A stretch of 64,000 bases of DNA, from the NCBI GenBank assembly GCA_030770545.1, contig CM061098.1, positions 17,574,001 to 17,638,000 on the forward strand, given 5' to 3'. The notes under the pieces were generated by a model, which did no database searches, was not told the origin of the DNA, and saw only the letters and a list, made by a program, of their open reading frames with translations. Origin of the DNA: Macropodus opercularis (taxonomy: Eukaryota > Chordata > Actinopteri > Anabantiformes > Osphronemidae). The stretch's first letter is position 1. Each line of letters starts with the position of its first letter. Below, piece after piece: positions 1 to 7,384 of this stretch. A program made the translations under genes and the position numbers.

Positions 1-171
1 ACAGTTGTGCATGTAACTGTACTTCCATGCACATAGAGTAGCGTGTGTTTAAATGCACTCTGCTAGCGTGGGATAGTTGTTTCGCTTCATAGGATAGGTT
101 GGATCGAAATAGGATTTCTTTTTAAAGCGACAGTTCCATATTCCTTCATTTCCCACCAGGGAAGACTGACT

Positions 172-199
172 GAGAATCATACTCCTAGACTAACGAGCT
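172..199 (-). pseudogene. tRNA-Pro 5'-half scrap a (repeated in every unit)
   Basis: Minus-strand sequence equals nucleotides 1 to about 28 of tRNA-Pro with A1 and A9, stopping in the 5' strand of the anticodon stem; no 3' half follows. The same scrap sits at this offset in all units. Units 7 and 9 read 'actaaagagct' here. Confidence 0.7.
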
Positions 200-224
200 A
201 AGACTAGTGCAGCAGTGGCTCTTT

Positions 225-232
225 AAAAAAAA
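225..232 (-). terminator. Possible Pol III terminator for slot 1 (eight T on the minus strand)
   Basis: First run of four or more T on the minus strand downstream of the slot 1 gene, 116 nt past its 3' end. This is much further than the usual few to about 15 nt, so it would produce a long trailer. Repeated in every unit. Confidence 0.35.
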
Positions 233-348
233 CAACAAGACGTACTAATAAACAAACTGGTTTTGATGGCAGGTCACGGAGGCCCTTAAGACAGCAGTTT
301 AATCCCAGCTAAAGTTCCACTGAAGCTTATAAATCAAACAGTTAAACA

Positions 349-420
349 GGGCTCGTCCGGGATTTGAACCCGGGACCTCTCGCACCCTAAGCGAGAATCA
401 TACTCCTAGACTAACGAGCC
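349..420 (-). tRNA. trnap-agg: tRNA-Pro(AGG), unit 1 slot 1
   Basis: Cytosolic proline tRNA gene, 72 nt including discriminator C73 and no encoded CCA. Read on the minus strand it has a 7-bp acceptor stem GGCTCGT/ACGAGCC, D-stem, anticodon loop TTAGGGT (A34 G35 G36, expected to be edited to IGG and read CCU/CCC/CCA), 5-nt variable loop and T-arm CCGGG-TTCAAAT-CCCGG. B-box GGTTCAAATCC is intact, and A-box TAGTCTAGGAG fits the TRGYNNARNNG consensus. Compared with the other slots, G9 is A9 here. The first minus-strand T-run (eight T) lies about 116 nt downstream. Confidence 0.9.
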
Positions 421-531
421 GAGACAAGGCTGTCACTTGTTGGTTAAAGAAAGAAGACGGACTACTGCAGGAATGAGCTTAGAGCACGAGTGATTCTAGA
501 TGGCCTTACGATAGCAGTTTATACACCGGTG

Positions 532-535
532 AAAA
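532..535 (-). terminator. Possible Pol III terminator for slot 2 (four T on the minus strand)
   Basis: Nearest T4 to the slot 2 gene, leaving a trailer of 34 nt. Repeated in every full unit. Confidence 0.35.
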
Positions 536-569
536 TGTCACTGAAGCCATTAACTAGAGCTGTTAGGCA

Positions 570-641
570 GGGCTCGTCCGGGATTTGAAGCCGGGACCTC
601 TCGCACCCGAAGCGAGAATCATACTCCTAGACCAAGGAGCC
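570..641 (-). tRNA. trnap-cgg: tRNA-Pro(CGG), unit 1 slot 2, two stem mismatches
   Basis: Proline tRNA with anticodon loop TTCGGGT (CGG, reads CCG). Two changes weaken it. G6 is C6, facing C67 in the acceptor stem. G53 is C53, facing C61 at the top of the T-stem, which also alters the second base of the B-box. The length and all other elements are kept, so it is either a weakly functional gene or an early pseudogene. The nearest minus-strand TTTT is 34 nt past the 3' end. Confidence 0.65.
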
Positions 642-763
642 GAGACAAGTTCAATCCTGGTGCACTGAGAATGCAGGATGCACTACTGCTGAGGTGGCCT
701 TAAGCTAGTGGTGTACACAACAGGTGACGTGTCACGTTAGCTGACAGTACAAATAGTTGCCAA

Positions 764-835
764 GGGCTTGTCCGGGATTTAAACCAGGGAGCCTTCGCAA
801 CCTGGGCGAGAATCATAGCCCTAGACCAACGAGCC
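764..835 (-). pseudogene. psi-D, decayed tRNA-Pro(AGG-like), unit 1
   Basis: Still 72 nt and alignable end to end with tRNA-Pro, but with several lesions. The anticodon loop is CCAGGTT, so universal U33 is C33 and the AGG triplet remains. C27 faces A43, the T-stem has U51 against C63, C56 of the T-loop is U (breaking the B-box), the acceptor has C5 against A68, and the last G of the A-box is C. Its right flank is paralogous to that of slot 4. It is retained in nearly every unit. Function as a decoding tRNA is unlikely. Confidence 0.8.
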
Positions 836-854
836 GAGACACGAAGAGAGTCAC

Positions 855-879
855 AGTGGGTCAACCCTGGGTCAACCCT
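855..879 (+). repeat. Two tandem copies of an 11-bp motif 'ggtcaaccctg'
   Basis: Two direct copies next to psi-D in most units; units 6 and 8 have a single copy, a simple slippage or deletion difference useful as a unit marker. Confidence 0.7.
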
Positions 880-1028
880 GGCTCATTGGTAAAAGACAAC
901 GTACTACTGTGGAGAATAGATTTCGATTGGCTGGATTGGACTGTACTTCCATGTAAAATCTAAAGGGCCTTAAGATATCAGTTTTTCAACAGGAAAAAGT
1001 TTCACTGAAGCTTACAATTCAAGAAGTG

Positions 1029-1042
1029 GAGAATCATACTCC
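1029..1042 (-). pseudogene. tRNA-Pro scrap e (D-arm fragment, repeated in every unit)
   Basis: Only 'gagaatcatactcc' remains of a tRNA. Its left flank is paralogous to that of scrap i near 2549, which shows that a full tRNA slot once stood here. Confidence 0.5.
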
Positions 1043-1210
1043 TTCAACCTGTGTAACGCACGGCTGTGAGTCTGACGATACCTGTAGATGAGACGTCGGT
1101 AAGAAAACCCACCGCCCTGGTAATGGTGGGCAGTGGGCATTCAGTTTGTGCTGTTGAGACATTTGTGCACGTAACTGTACTTCCATGCACATAGAGTAGC
1201 GTGTGTTTAA

Positions 1211-1472
1211 CCCTTGTGCAGCCTTCGAGGGGTCAGAACGACCCCACTGTAAAATAGGGGCCACCAAAACCACACACCAGGGTTGGATCAAACAGCCTTC
1301 GTGGGCGTTCCATGCAGGCAAACAACGAGTATGGATCTCCTGACGAACAAGTTCATCCAACCGTAAAGCATGTTGTGATTTATCGCCTGTTTTATCCAAC
1401 CCATGTGTGGTTTCTGAGCTTTGAGCGCCCCCTATTTATCATTTTGACCGCTCAAAGGCCACAGCGTAAGGA
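1211..1472. mobile_element. piggyBac-like non-autonomous element (MITE), about 262 bp, first of 24 copies
   Basis: The left end CCCTTGTGCAGCCTTCGAGG follows a TTAA (1207-1210). Read from the other strand, the right end gives CCTT, a few diverged bases, then GCCTTTGAGCGGTCAAAAT. The two ends share GCCTTYGAGSGGTCARAAY as an inverted repeat of about 30 bp. TTAA targeting and CCC-type termini fit the piggyBac superfamily. The right target site is degraded (TTTT). No transposase is present. Further copies start at 4217, 7002, 10007, 13013, 16007, 19006, 22001, 24992, 27991, 30460, 33444, 36450, 39456, 42462, 43635, 46641, 49232, 52238, 55244, 58250, 59423, 60597 and 63603, each ending about 51 bases before the following AGG gene. 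They spread with the unit, not by transposition. Confidence 0.55.
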
Positions 1473-1522
1473 TTTTTCCCGGCTAAGGTTCCAGTGAAGC
1501 TTACAAGTCAAACAGTTAAGCA

Positions 1523-1594
1523 GGGCTCGTCCGGGATTTGAACCCGGGACCTCTCGCACCCTAAGCGAGAATCATACTCCTAGACCAACGAGCC
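1523..1594 (-). tRNA. trnap-agg: tRNA-Pro(AGG), unit 1 slot 3 (array consensus)
   Basis: Consensus AGG gene of the array: all stems paired, U33 and G37 present, anticodon complement at 1560-1562, A-box TGGTCTAGGAG and B-box GGTTCAAATCC intact. The D-loop reads AGGAGTA where the slot 4 TGG gene and typical vertebrate tRNA-Pro read AGGGGTA. No minus-strand TTTT occurs for over 250 nt downstream, because the 3' flank is the MITE. This slot is the best conserved: 23 of 24 copies look identical. Confidence 0.95.
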
Positions 1595-1696
1595 GAGATA
1601 ATGTCTCAAAACCAAGCAGATGCTCACCAAAGCAATTAGCTTAGCAGTTTATGAAAATCTTAATATTCTATTGCAGATGGACTAGCACAAAGCAAG

Positions 1697-1998
1697 AATT
1701 TCAATTCAATTTTATTTATATAGCGCCAATTCACAACAACAGTTAACTCAAGGCACTTTACAAGTAAGAGTTAAGACCTTGCACAACTAAACACTACAAA
1801 TAGACCAAGCTTTTAATTGTAGCCAATCAATAAATTGTACATTTTAATAGCAACAGTGAAGAGGAGAAACTCTGTCTCTATAGAGGACGAAACCTCCAGC
1901 AGACCCTGGCTCAATGTGGGCGAACATCTGCCTTGACCGGTTGGTGTGAAGGGATAAAAATGAGAGAAAAGAAATCAACTACAACAACAGACACAGGC
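1697..1998. mobile_element. Decayed dispersed teleost repeat, first of 20 copies
   Basis: The phrases 'tttatttatatagcgcca', 'aaggcactttaca', 'gaaacctccagcag', 'ccctggctcaatgtggg' and 'catctgccttgaccggttgg', in this order, match a repeat I recognise from many percomorph fish loci. I cannot give its class with certainty. The boundaries are approximate. It fills most of the 515-bp gap between slot 3 and psi-G. Other copies start near 4703, 7487, 10493, 13498, 16486, 19492, 22480, 25471, 28477, 30946, 33930, 36936, 39942, 44121, 47127, 49718, 52724, 55730 and 61083. Confidence 0.6.
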
Positions 1999-2109
1999 AG
2001 GATGGCGCAACCAGCAGCTGAACACGGGAGACACATGGCTCTGAGTCTGACGATACCTGTAGATGAGGACAGAGAGAGAGACAGAGAAGCACAACTAGTA
2101 GTTGCGAAG

Positions 2110-2173
2110 AACTCGTCTGGGATTTGAACCTCTCGCACCCAAAGCGACAACCATACTACTAGGCCAACGAGCC
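2110..2173 (-). pseudogene. psi-G, tRNA-Pro(TGG-like) lacking a T-stem strand, unit 1
   Basis: This is a 64-nt relic of a TGG-type proline tRNA. Seven bases are missing between the variable loop and the T-loop, removing the 5' strand of the T-stem, so a T-arm cannot form. C27 is G27 facing G43, and the acceptor ends in two G-U pairs. Anticodon loop TTTGGGT is intact, and matches to both the A-box (TGGCCTAGTAG) and B-box (GGTTCAAATCC) survive, so Pol III binding is conceivable. It is flanked by the teleost repeat and slot 4. Confidence 0.8.
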
Positions 2174-2247
2174 AAAATGGCTCCCAAAGCAATTAAGAAA
2201 CTAGATTAGATGTGGGGTCAGGAAAGCAATTAGGATGGGAGTTGATT

Positions 2248-2252
2248 AAAAA
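2248..2252 (-). terminator. Possible Pol III terminator for slot 4 (five T on the minus strand)
   Basis: Nearest T-run to the slot 4 gene, leaving a trailer of 43 nt. Repeated in every complete unit. Confidence 0.4.
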
Positions 2253-2295
2253 GGCAAAGTTCTATTGAAGACTGTGAAACGCTAACGCTTGCGGT

Positions 2296-2367
2296 GGGCT
2301 CGTCCGGGATTTGAACCCGGGACCTCTCGCACCCAAAGCGAGAATCATACCCCTAGACCAACGAGCC
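2296..2367 (-). tRNA. trnap-ugg: tRNA-Pro(TGG), unit 1 slot 4 (array consensus)
   Basis: Consensus TGG gene: anticodon loop TTTGGGT (U34 G35 G36, reads CCA/CCG), all stems paired, canonical D-loop AGGGGTA, A-box TGGTCTAGGGG and B-box GGTTCAAATCC intact. It is the only slot with the canonical vertebrate D-loop. A minus-strand TTTTT lies 43 nt past the 3' end (2248-2252). Confidence 0.95.
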
Positions 2368-3354
2368 GAGACACGAACGGGGTCACAGTGATCAACCCTG
2401 GGTCGTGGGTGTAAGACAACGTACTACTGTGGAGAATAGATTTTGATTGTCTGGATTGGATTGTGCTTCCATGTAATATCTAGAGGGCCCTAAAATATCA
2501 GGTTTTCAACAGGAAAAAGCTTCACTGAAGCTTACAATTCAACCAGTGGAGAATCATACTCTTAGACCAACAAGCCAAGACAAGGTCAAGGCTAGTTCAT
2601 TAAATACAGAAGGTGCACTACTGCAGATTTAAGTTTAGACTCTACGGGACAGAGCGCCTTAAGATAGCATTTGATAAACCAGTTAACGTTGCACTTAAGC
2701 TGACAGTACAAGTTGTTGACGAGCCTTTGACTACTAAAGAAGAGTCCAGCAGCACAGACGTCGGTAAGAAAACCCACCGCTCCGCCCGGGAGTTAAACCC
2801 AACGTTGGCTTCAATCAGCTTCAACCTGTGGGGAATAAGATAAAAGCCATTTGTCACTGCAAATGGTGTCGGACATTACAGCTCTGAAATTTCATCCCAA
2901 AGTAAATAAACATACACAAATTGCATGTATTCGTATACTGGAAGTCCCGTCTCAATAATTATAATGGTAGGAGTTGAATTCCTGGCATTCAGTTTGTGCT
3001 GTTGAGACAGTTGTGCATGTAACTGTACTTCCATGCACATAGAGTAGCGTGTGTTTAAATGCACTCTGCTAGCGTGGGATAGTTGTTTCGCTTCATAGGA
3101 TAGGTTGGATCGAAATAGGATTTCTTTTTAAAGCGACAGTTCCATATTCCTTCATTTCCCACCAGGGAAGACTGACTGAGAATCATACTCCTAGACTAAC
3201 GAGCTAAGACTAGTGCAGCAGTGGCTCTTTAAAAAAAACAACAAGACGAACTAATAAACAAACTGGTTTTGATGGCAGGTCACGGAGGCCCTTAAGACAG
3301 CAGTTTAATCCCAGCTAAAGTTCCACTGAAGTTTATAAATCAAACAGTTAAACA
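2368..3354. repeat. Long spacer between slot 4 and the next slot 1 (no gene)
   Basis: This spacer of about 990 bp holds scrap i, a segment resembling the right flank of slot 2 ('gcactactgc', 'ccttaag', 'agctgacagtaca', then 'gttgacgagcc' where a tRNA would start), the second copy of the block of about 73 bp, scrap a of the next unit and an A8 run. It is nearly invariant between units. Open frames of 61-76 codons here overlap each other on both strands and resemble no protein. Confidence 0.6.
2549..2576 (-). pseudogene. tRNA-Pro 5'-half scrap i (repeated in every unit)
   Basis: 5' half of tRNA-Pro (GGCTTGTTGGTCTAAGAGTA on the minus strand and onward) ending at the same anticodon-stem position as scraps a and e. 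The 3' half is missing. Confidence 0.7.
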
Positions 3355-3426
3355 GGGCTCGTCCGGGATTTGAACCCGGGACCTCTCGCACCCTAAGCGA
3401 GAATCATACTCCTAGACCAACGAGCC
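3355..3426 (-). tRNA. trnap-agg: tRNA-Pro(AGG), unit 2 slot 1
   Basis: Identical to the AGG consensus (1523-1594); G9 is present, unlike unit 1 slot 1. Confidence 0.95.
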
Positions 3427-3575
3427 GAGACAAGGCTGTCACTTGTTGGTTAAAGAAAGAAGACGGACTACTGCAGGAATGAGCTTAGAGCACGAGTGAT
3501 TCTAGATGGCCTTACGATAGCAGTTTATACACCGGTGAAAATGTCACTGAAGCCATTAACTAGAGCTGTTAGGCA

Positions 3576-3647
3576 GGGCTCGTCCGGGATTTGAAGCCGG
3601 GACCTCTCGCACCCGAAGCGAGAATCATACTCCTAGACCAAGGAGCC
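3576..3647 (-). tRNA. trnap-cgg: tRNA-Pro(CGG), unit 2 slot 2, two stem mismatches
   Basis: Same two lesions as 570-641: C6 against C67 and C53 against C61. Confidence 0.65.
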
Positions 3648-3769
3648 GAGACAAGTTCAATCCTGGTGCACTGAGAATGCAGGATGCACTACTGCTGAGG
3701 TGGCCTTAAGCTAGTGGTGTACACAACAGGTGACGTGTCACGTTAGCTGACAGTACAAATAGTTGCCAA

Positions 3770-3841
3770 GGGCTTGTCCGGGATTTAAACCAGGGAGCCT
3801 TCGCAACCTGGGCGAGAATCATAGCCCTAGACCAACGAGCC
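3770..3841 (-). pseudogene. psi-D, unit 2
   Basis: Copy of 764-835 with the same lesions. Confidence 0.8.
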
Positions 3842-4528
3842 GAGACACGAAGAGAGTCACAGTGGGTCAACCCTGGGTCAACCCTGGCTCATTGGTAAAA
3901 GACAACGTACTACTGTGGAGAATAGATTTCGATTGGCTGGATTGGACTGTACTTCCATGTAAATTCTAAAGGGCCTTAAGATATCAGTTTTTCAACAGGA
4001 AAAAGTTTCACTGAAGCTTACAATTCAAGAAGTGGAGAATCATACTCCTTCAACCTGTGTAACGCACGGCTGTGAGTCTGACAATACCTGTAGATGAGAC
4101 GTCGGTAAGAAAACCCACCGCCCTGGTAATGGTGGGCAGTGGGCATTCAGTTTGTGCTGTTGAGACATTTGTGCACGTAACTGTACTTCCATGCACATAG
4201 AGTAGCGTGTGTTTAACCCTTGTGCAGCCTTCGAGGGGTCAGAACGACCCCACTGTAAAATAGGGGCCACCAAAACCACACACCAGAGTTGGATCAAACA
4301 GCCTTCGTGGGTGTTCCATGCAGGCAAACAACGAGTATGGATCTCCTGACGAACAAGTTCATCCAACCGTAAAGCATGTTGTGATTTATCGCCTGTTTTA
4401 TTCAACCCATGTGTGGTTTCTGAGCTTTGAGCGCCCCCTATTTATCATTTTGACCGCTCAAAGGCCACAGCGTAAGGATTTTTCCCGGCTAAGGTTCCAG
4501 TGAAGCTTACAAGTCAAACAGTTAAGCA

Positions 4529-4600
4529 GGGCTCGTCCGGGATTTGAACCCGGGACCTCTCGCACCCTAAGCGAGAATCATACTCCTAGACCAACGAGCC
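4529..4600 (-). tRNA. trnap-agg: tRNA-Pro(AGG), unit 2 slot 3
   Basis: Identical to the AGG consensus. Confidence 0.95.
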
Positions 4601-5115
4601 GAGATAATGTCTCAAAACCAAGCAGATGCTCACCAAAGCAATTAGCTTAGCAGTTTATGAAAATCTTAATATTCTATTGCAGATGGACTAGCACAAAGCA
4701 AGAATTTCAATTCAATTTTATTTATATAGCGCCAATTCACAACAACAGTTAACTCAAGGCACTTTACAAGTAAGAGTTAAGACCTTGCACAACTAAACAC
4801 TACAAATAGACCAAGCTTTTAATTGTAGCCAATCAATAAATTGTACATTTTAATAGCAACAGTGAAGAGGAGAAACTCTGTCTCTATAGAGGACGAAACC
4901 TCCAGCAGACCCTGGCTCAATGTGGGCGAACATCTGCCTTGACCGGTTGGTGTGAAGGGATAAAAATGAGAGAAAAGAAATCAACTACAACAACAGACAC
5001 AGGCAGGATGGCGCAACCAGCAGCTGAACACGGGAGACACATGGCTCTGAGTCTGACGATACCTGTAGATGAGGACAGAGAGAGAGACAGAGAAGCACAA
5101 CTAGTAGTTGCGAAG

Positions 5116-5179
5116 AACTCGTCTGGGATTTGAACCTCTCGCACCCAAAGCGACAACCATACTACTAGGCCAACGAGCC
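5116..5179 (-). pseudogene. psi-G, unit 2
   Basis: Copy of 2110-2173, no difference seen. Confidence 0.8.
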
Positions 5180-5301
5180 AAAATGGCTCCCAAAGCAATT
5201 AAGAAACTAGATTAGATGTGGGGTCAGGAAAGCAATTAGGATGGGAGTTGATTAAAAAGGCAAAGTTCTATTGAAGACTGTGAAACGCTAAAGCTTGCGG
5301 T

Positions 5302-5373
5302 GGGCTCGTCCGGGATTTGAACCCGGGACCTCTCGCACCCAAAACGAGAATCATACCCCTAGACCAACGAGCC
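5302..5373 (-). tRNA. trnap-ugg: tRNA-Pro(TGG), unit 2 slot 4
   Basis: C31 is U31, giving a tolerable U-G pair at the base of the anticodon loop; otherwise consensus. The spacer next to it reads 'gctaaagctt'. Confidence 0.9.
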
Positions 5374-6360
5374 GAGACACGAACGGGGTCACAGTGATCA
5401 ACCCTGGGTCGTGGGTGTAAGACAACGTACTACTGTGGAGAATAGATTTTGATTGTCTGGATTGGATTGTGCTTCCATGTAATATCTAGAGGGCCCTAAG
5501 ATATCAGGTTTTCAACAGGAAAAAGCTTCACTGAAGCTTACAATTCAACCAGTGGAAAATCATACTCTTAGACCAACAAGCCAAGACAAGGTCAAGGCTA
5601 GTTCATTAAATACAGAAGGTGCACTACTGCAGATTTAAGTTTAGACTCTACGGGACAGAGCGCCTTAAGATAGCATTTGATAAACCAGTTAACGTTGCAC
5701 TTAAGCTGACAGTACAAGTTGTTGACGAGCCTTTGACTACTAAAGAAGAGTCCAGCAGCACAGACGTCGGTAAGAAAACCCACCGCTCCGCCCGGGAGTT
5801 AAACCCAACGTTGGCTTCAATCAGCTTCAACCTGTGGGGAATAAGATAAAAGCCATTTGTCACTGCAAATGGTGTCGGACATTACAGCTCTGAAATTTCA
5901 TCCCAAAGTAAATAAACATACACAAATTGCATGTATTCGTATACTGGAAGTCCCGTCTCAATAATTATAATGGTAGGAGTTGAATTCCTGGCATTCAGTT
6001 TGTGCTGTTGAGACAGTTGTGCATGTAACTGTACTTCCATGCACATAGAGTAGCGTGTGTTTAAATGCACTCTGCTAGCGTGGGATAGTTGTTTCGCTTC
6101 ATAGGATAGGTTGGATCGAAATAGGATTTCTTTTTAAAGCGACAGTTCCATATTCCTTCATTTCCCACCAGGGAAGACTGACTGAGAATCATACTCCTAG
6201 ACTAACGAGCTAAGACTAGTGCAGCAGTGGCTCTTTAAAAAAAACAACAAGACGTACTAATAAACAAACTGGTTTTGATGGCAGGTCACGGAGGCCCTTA
6301 AGACAGCAGTTTAATCCCAGCTAAAGTTCCACTGAAGCTTATAAATCAAACAGTTAAACA

Positions 6361-6432
6361 GGGCTCGTCCGCGATTTGAAGCCGGGACCTCTCGCACCCG
6401 AAGCGAGAATCATACTCCTAGACCAACGAGCC
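6361..6432 (-). tRNA. trnap-cgg: tRNA-Pro(CGG), unit 3, slot1/slot2 chimera
   Basis: Its 3' flank is that of slot 1, while the anticodon (CGG), 5' half and 5' flank are slot 2, so the crossover lies at or beside this gene. The T-stem has two broken pairs, C53 against C61 and G52 against G62 (private 'gtccgcgattt'), which also alters both ends of the B-box. The acceptor G6 is restored. Probably poorly functional. Confidence 0.55.
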
Positions 6433-6554
6433 GAGACAAGTTCAATCCTGGTGCACTGAGAATGCAGGATGCACTACTGCTGAGGTGGCCTTAAGCTAGT
6501 GGTGTACACAACAGGTGACATGTCACGTTAGCTGACAGTACAAATAGTTGCCAA

Positions 6555-6626
6555 GGGCTTGTCCGGGATTTAAACCAAGGAGCCTTCGCAACCTGGGCGA
6601 GAATCATAGCCCTAGACCAACGAGCC
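6555..6626 (-). pseudogene. psi-D, unit 3
   Basis: Copy of 764-835 with an additional C50U ('aaaccaagg'), shared with unit 5. Confidence 0.8.
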
Positions 6627-7312
6627 GAGACACGAAGAGAGTCACAGTGGGTCAACCCTGGGTCAACCCTGGCTCATTGGTAAAAGACAACGTACTACTG
6701 TGGAGAATAGATTTCGATTGGCTGGATTGGACTGTACTTCCATGTAAAATCTAAAGGGCCTTAAGATATCAGTTTTTCAACAGGAAAAAGTTTCACTGAA
6801 GCTTACAATTCAAGAAGTGGAGAATCATACTCCTTCAACCTGTGTAACGCACGGCTGTGAGTCTGACGATACCTGTAGATGAGACGTCGGTAAGAAAACC
6901 CACCGCCCTGGTAATGGTGGGCAGTGGGCATTCAGTTTGTGCTGTTGAGACATTTGTGCACGTAACTGTACTTCCATGCACATAGAGTAGCGTGTGTTTA
7001 ACCCTTGTGCAGCCTTCGAGGGGTCAGAACGACCCCACTGTAAAATAGGGGCCACCAAAACCACACACCAGGTTGGATCAAACAGCCTTCGTGGGTGTTC
7101 CATGCAGGCAAACAACGAGTATGGATCTCCTGACGAACAAGTTCATCCAACCGTAAAGCATGTTGTGATTTATCGCCTGTTTTATCCAACCCATGTGTGG
7201 TTTCTGAGCTTTGAGCGCCCCCTATTTATCATTTTGACCACTCAAAGGCCACAGCGTAAGGATTTTTCCCGGCTAAGGTTCCAGTGAAGCTTACAAGTCA
7301 AACAGTTAAGCA

Positions 7313-7384
7313 GGGCTCGTCCGGGATTTGAAGCCGGGACCTCTCGCACCCTAAGCGAGAATCATACTCCTAGACCAACGAGCC
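7313..7384 (-). tRNA. trnap-agg: tRNA-Pro(AGG), unit 3 slot 3, T-stem mismatch
   Basis: The only slot 3 copy that departs from consensus: G53 is C53 ('gaagccggg'), the same change seen in many slot 2 genes, which suggests gene conversion. Confidence 0.8.

Larger units (their letters stand above)
836..1206. repeat. Spacer between psi-D and the MITE: paralogue of the slot 4 right spacer plus a composite block
   Basis: From 836 to about 1042 it parallels 2368-2562: 'gtcacagtg', 'caaccctggg', 'acaacgtactactgtggag', 'ggattgga', 'cttccatgtaa', 'ttcaacaggaaaaag'. From about 1066 it is a patchwork of pieces found elsewhere in the unit: 'gagtctgacgatacctg' (also near 2042), 'gacgtcggtaagaaaaccca' (also near 2758) and a block of about 73 bp ending in 'gtagcgtgtgtttaa' (also at 2984-3058). 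No gene seen. Confidence 0.7.
1..3006. repeat. Tandem tRNA-Pro array, unit 1 (3006 bp, standard layout)
   Basis: Reference unit. It carries slot 1 AGG, slot 2 CGG, psi-D, slot 3 AGG, psi-G and slot 4 TGG, all minus strand, separated by 150-690 bp of AT-rich spacer. The start was placed arbitrarily at 'acagttgtgcatgt', which recurs at 3007. Private features are A9 in the slot 1 tRNA and a slot 2 tRNA with two stem mismatches. The 988 bp between slot 4 and the next unit's slot 1 contain only two tRNA 5'-half scraps and old duplicated spacer. Confidence 0.95.
3007..6012. repeat. Tandem tRNA-Pro array, unit 2 (3006 bp)
   Basis: Same length and layout as unit 1, with only scattered substitutions. 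Examples are 'gtttataaat' for 'gcttataaat' before slot 1, 'acaatacctg' near 4081, and C31U in the slot 4 tRNA. Confidence 0.95.

Noticed and set aside
225..232. A8 run as a poly(A) tail of a SINE or retrocopy
   Set aside because: No upstream tRNA-derived SINE body and no target-site duplication could be seen; the nearby tRNA scrap is on the wrong side and strand.
1034..1399. Recurring open frames of 61-133 codons on both strands in every unit
   Set aside because: They overlap each other, tRNA genes, the MITE and the teleost repeat, have no recognisable domain, and are repeated only because the DNA is repeated. The longest (133 codons in units 6, 8 and 9) arises from a 7-bp deletion. No coding gene is supported.
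1523..1545. Retroviral primer-binding site for tRNA-Pro (sequence complementary to the tRNA 3' end)
   Set aside because: The + strand 'gggctcgtccgggat' resembles such a site only because it is the complement of the tRNA gene itself. The TGG matching the CCA tail is absent, the whole tRNA follows, and no LTR, gag, pol or env is present.
2080..2092. 'gagagagagacagag' as a microsatellite
   Set aside because: It is a few imperfect GA repeats inside the teleost repeat region, with no length change between units.
2110..2173. psi-G as a functional tRNA-Pro(TGG)
   Set aside because: Seven bases of the T-stem region are missing and the anticodon stem has a G-G clash, so a normal cloverleaf is not possible.
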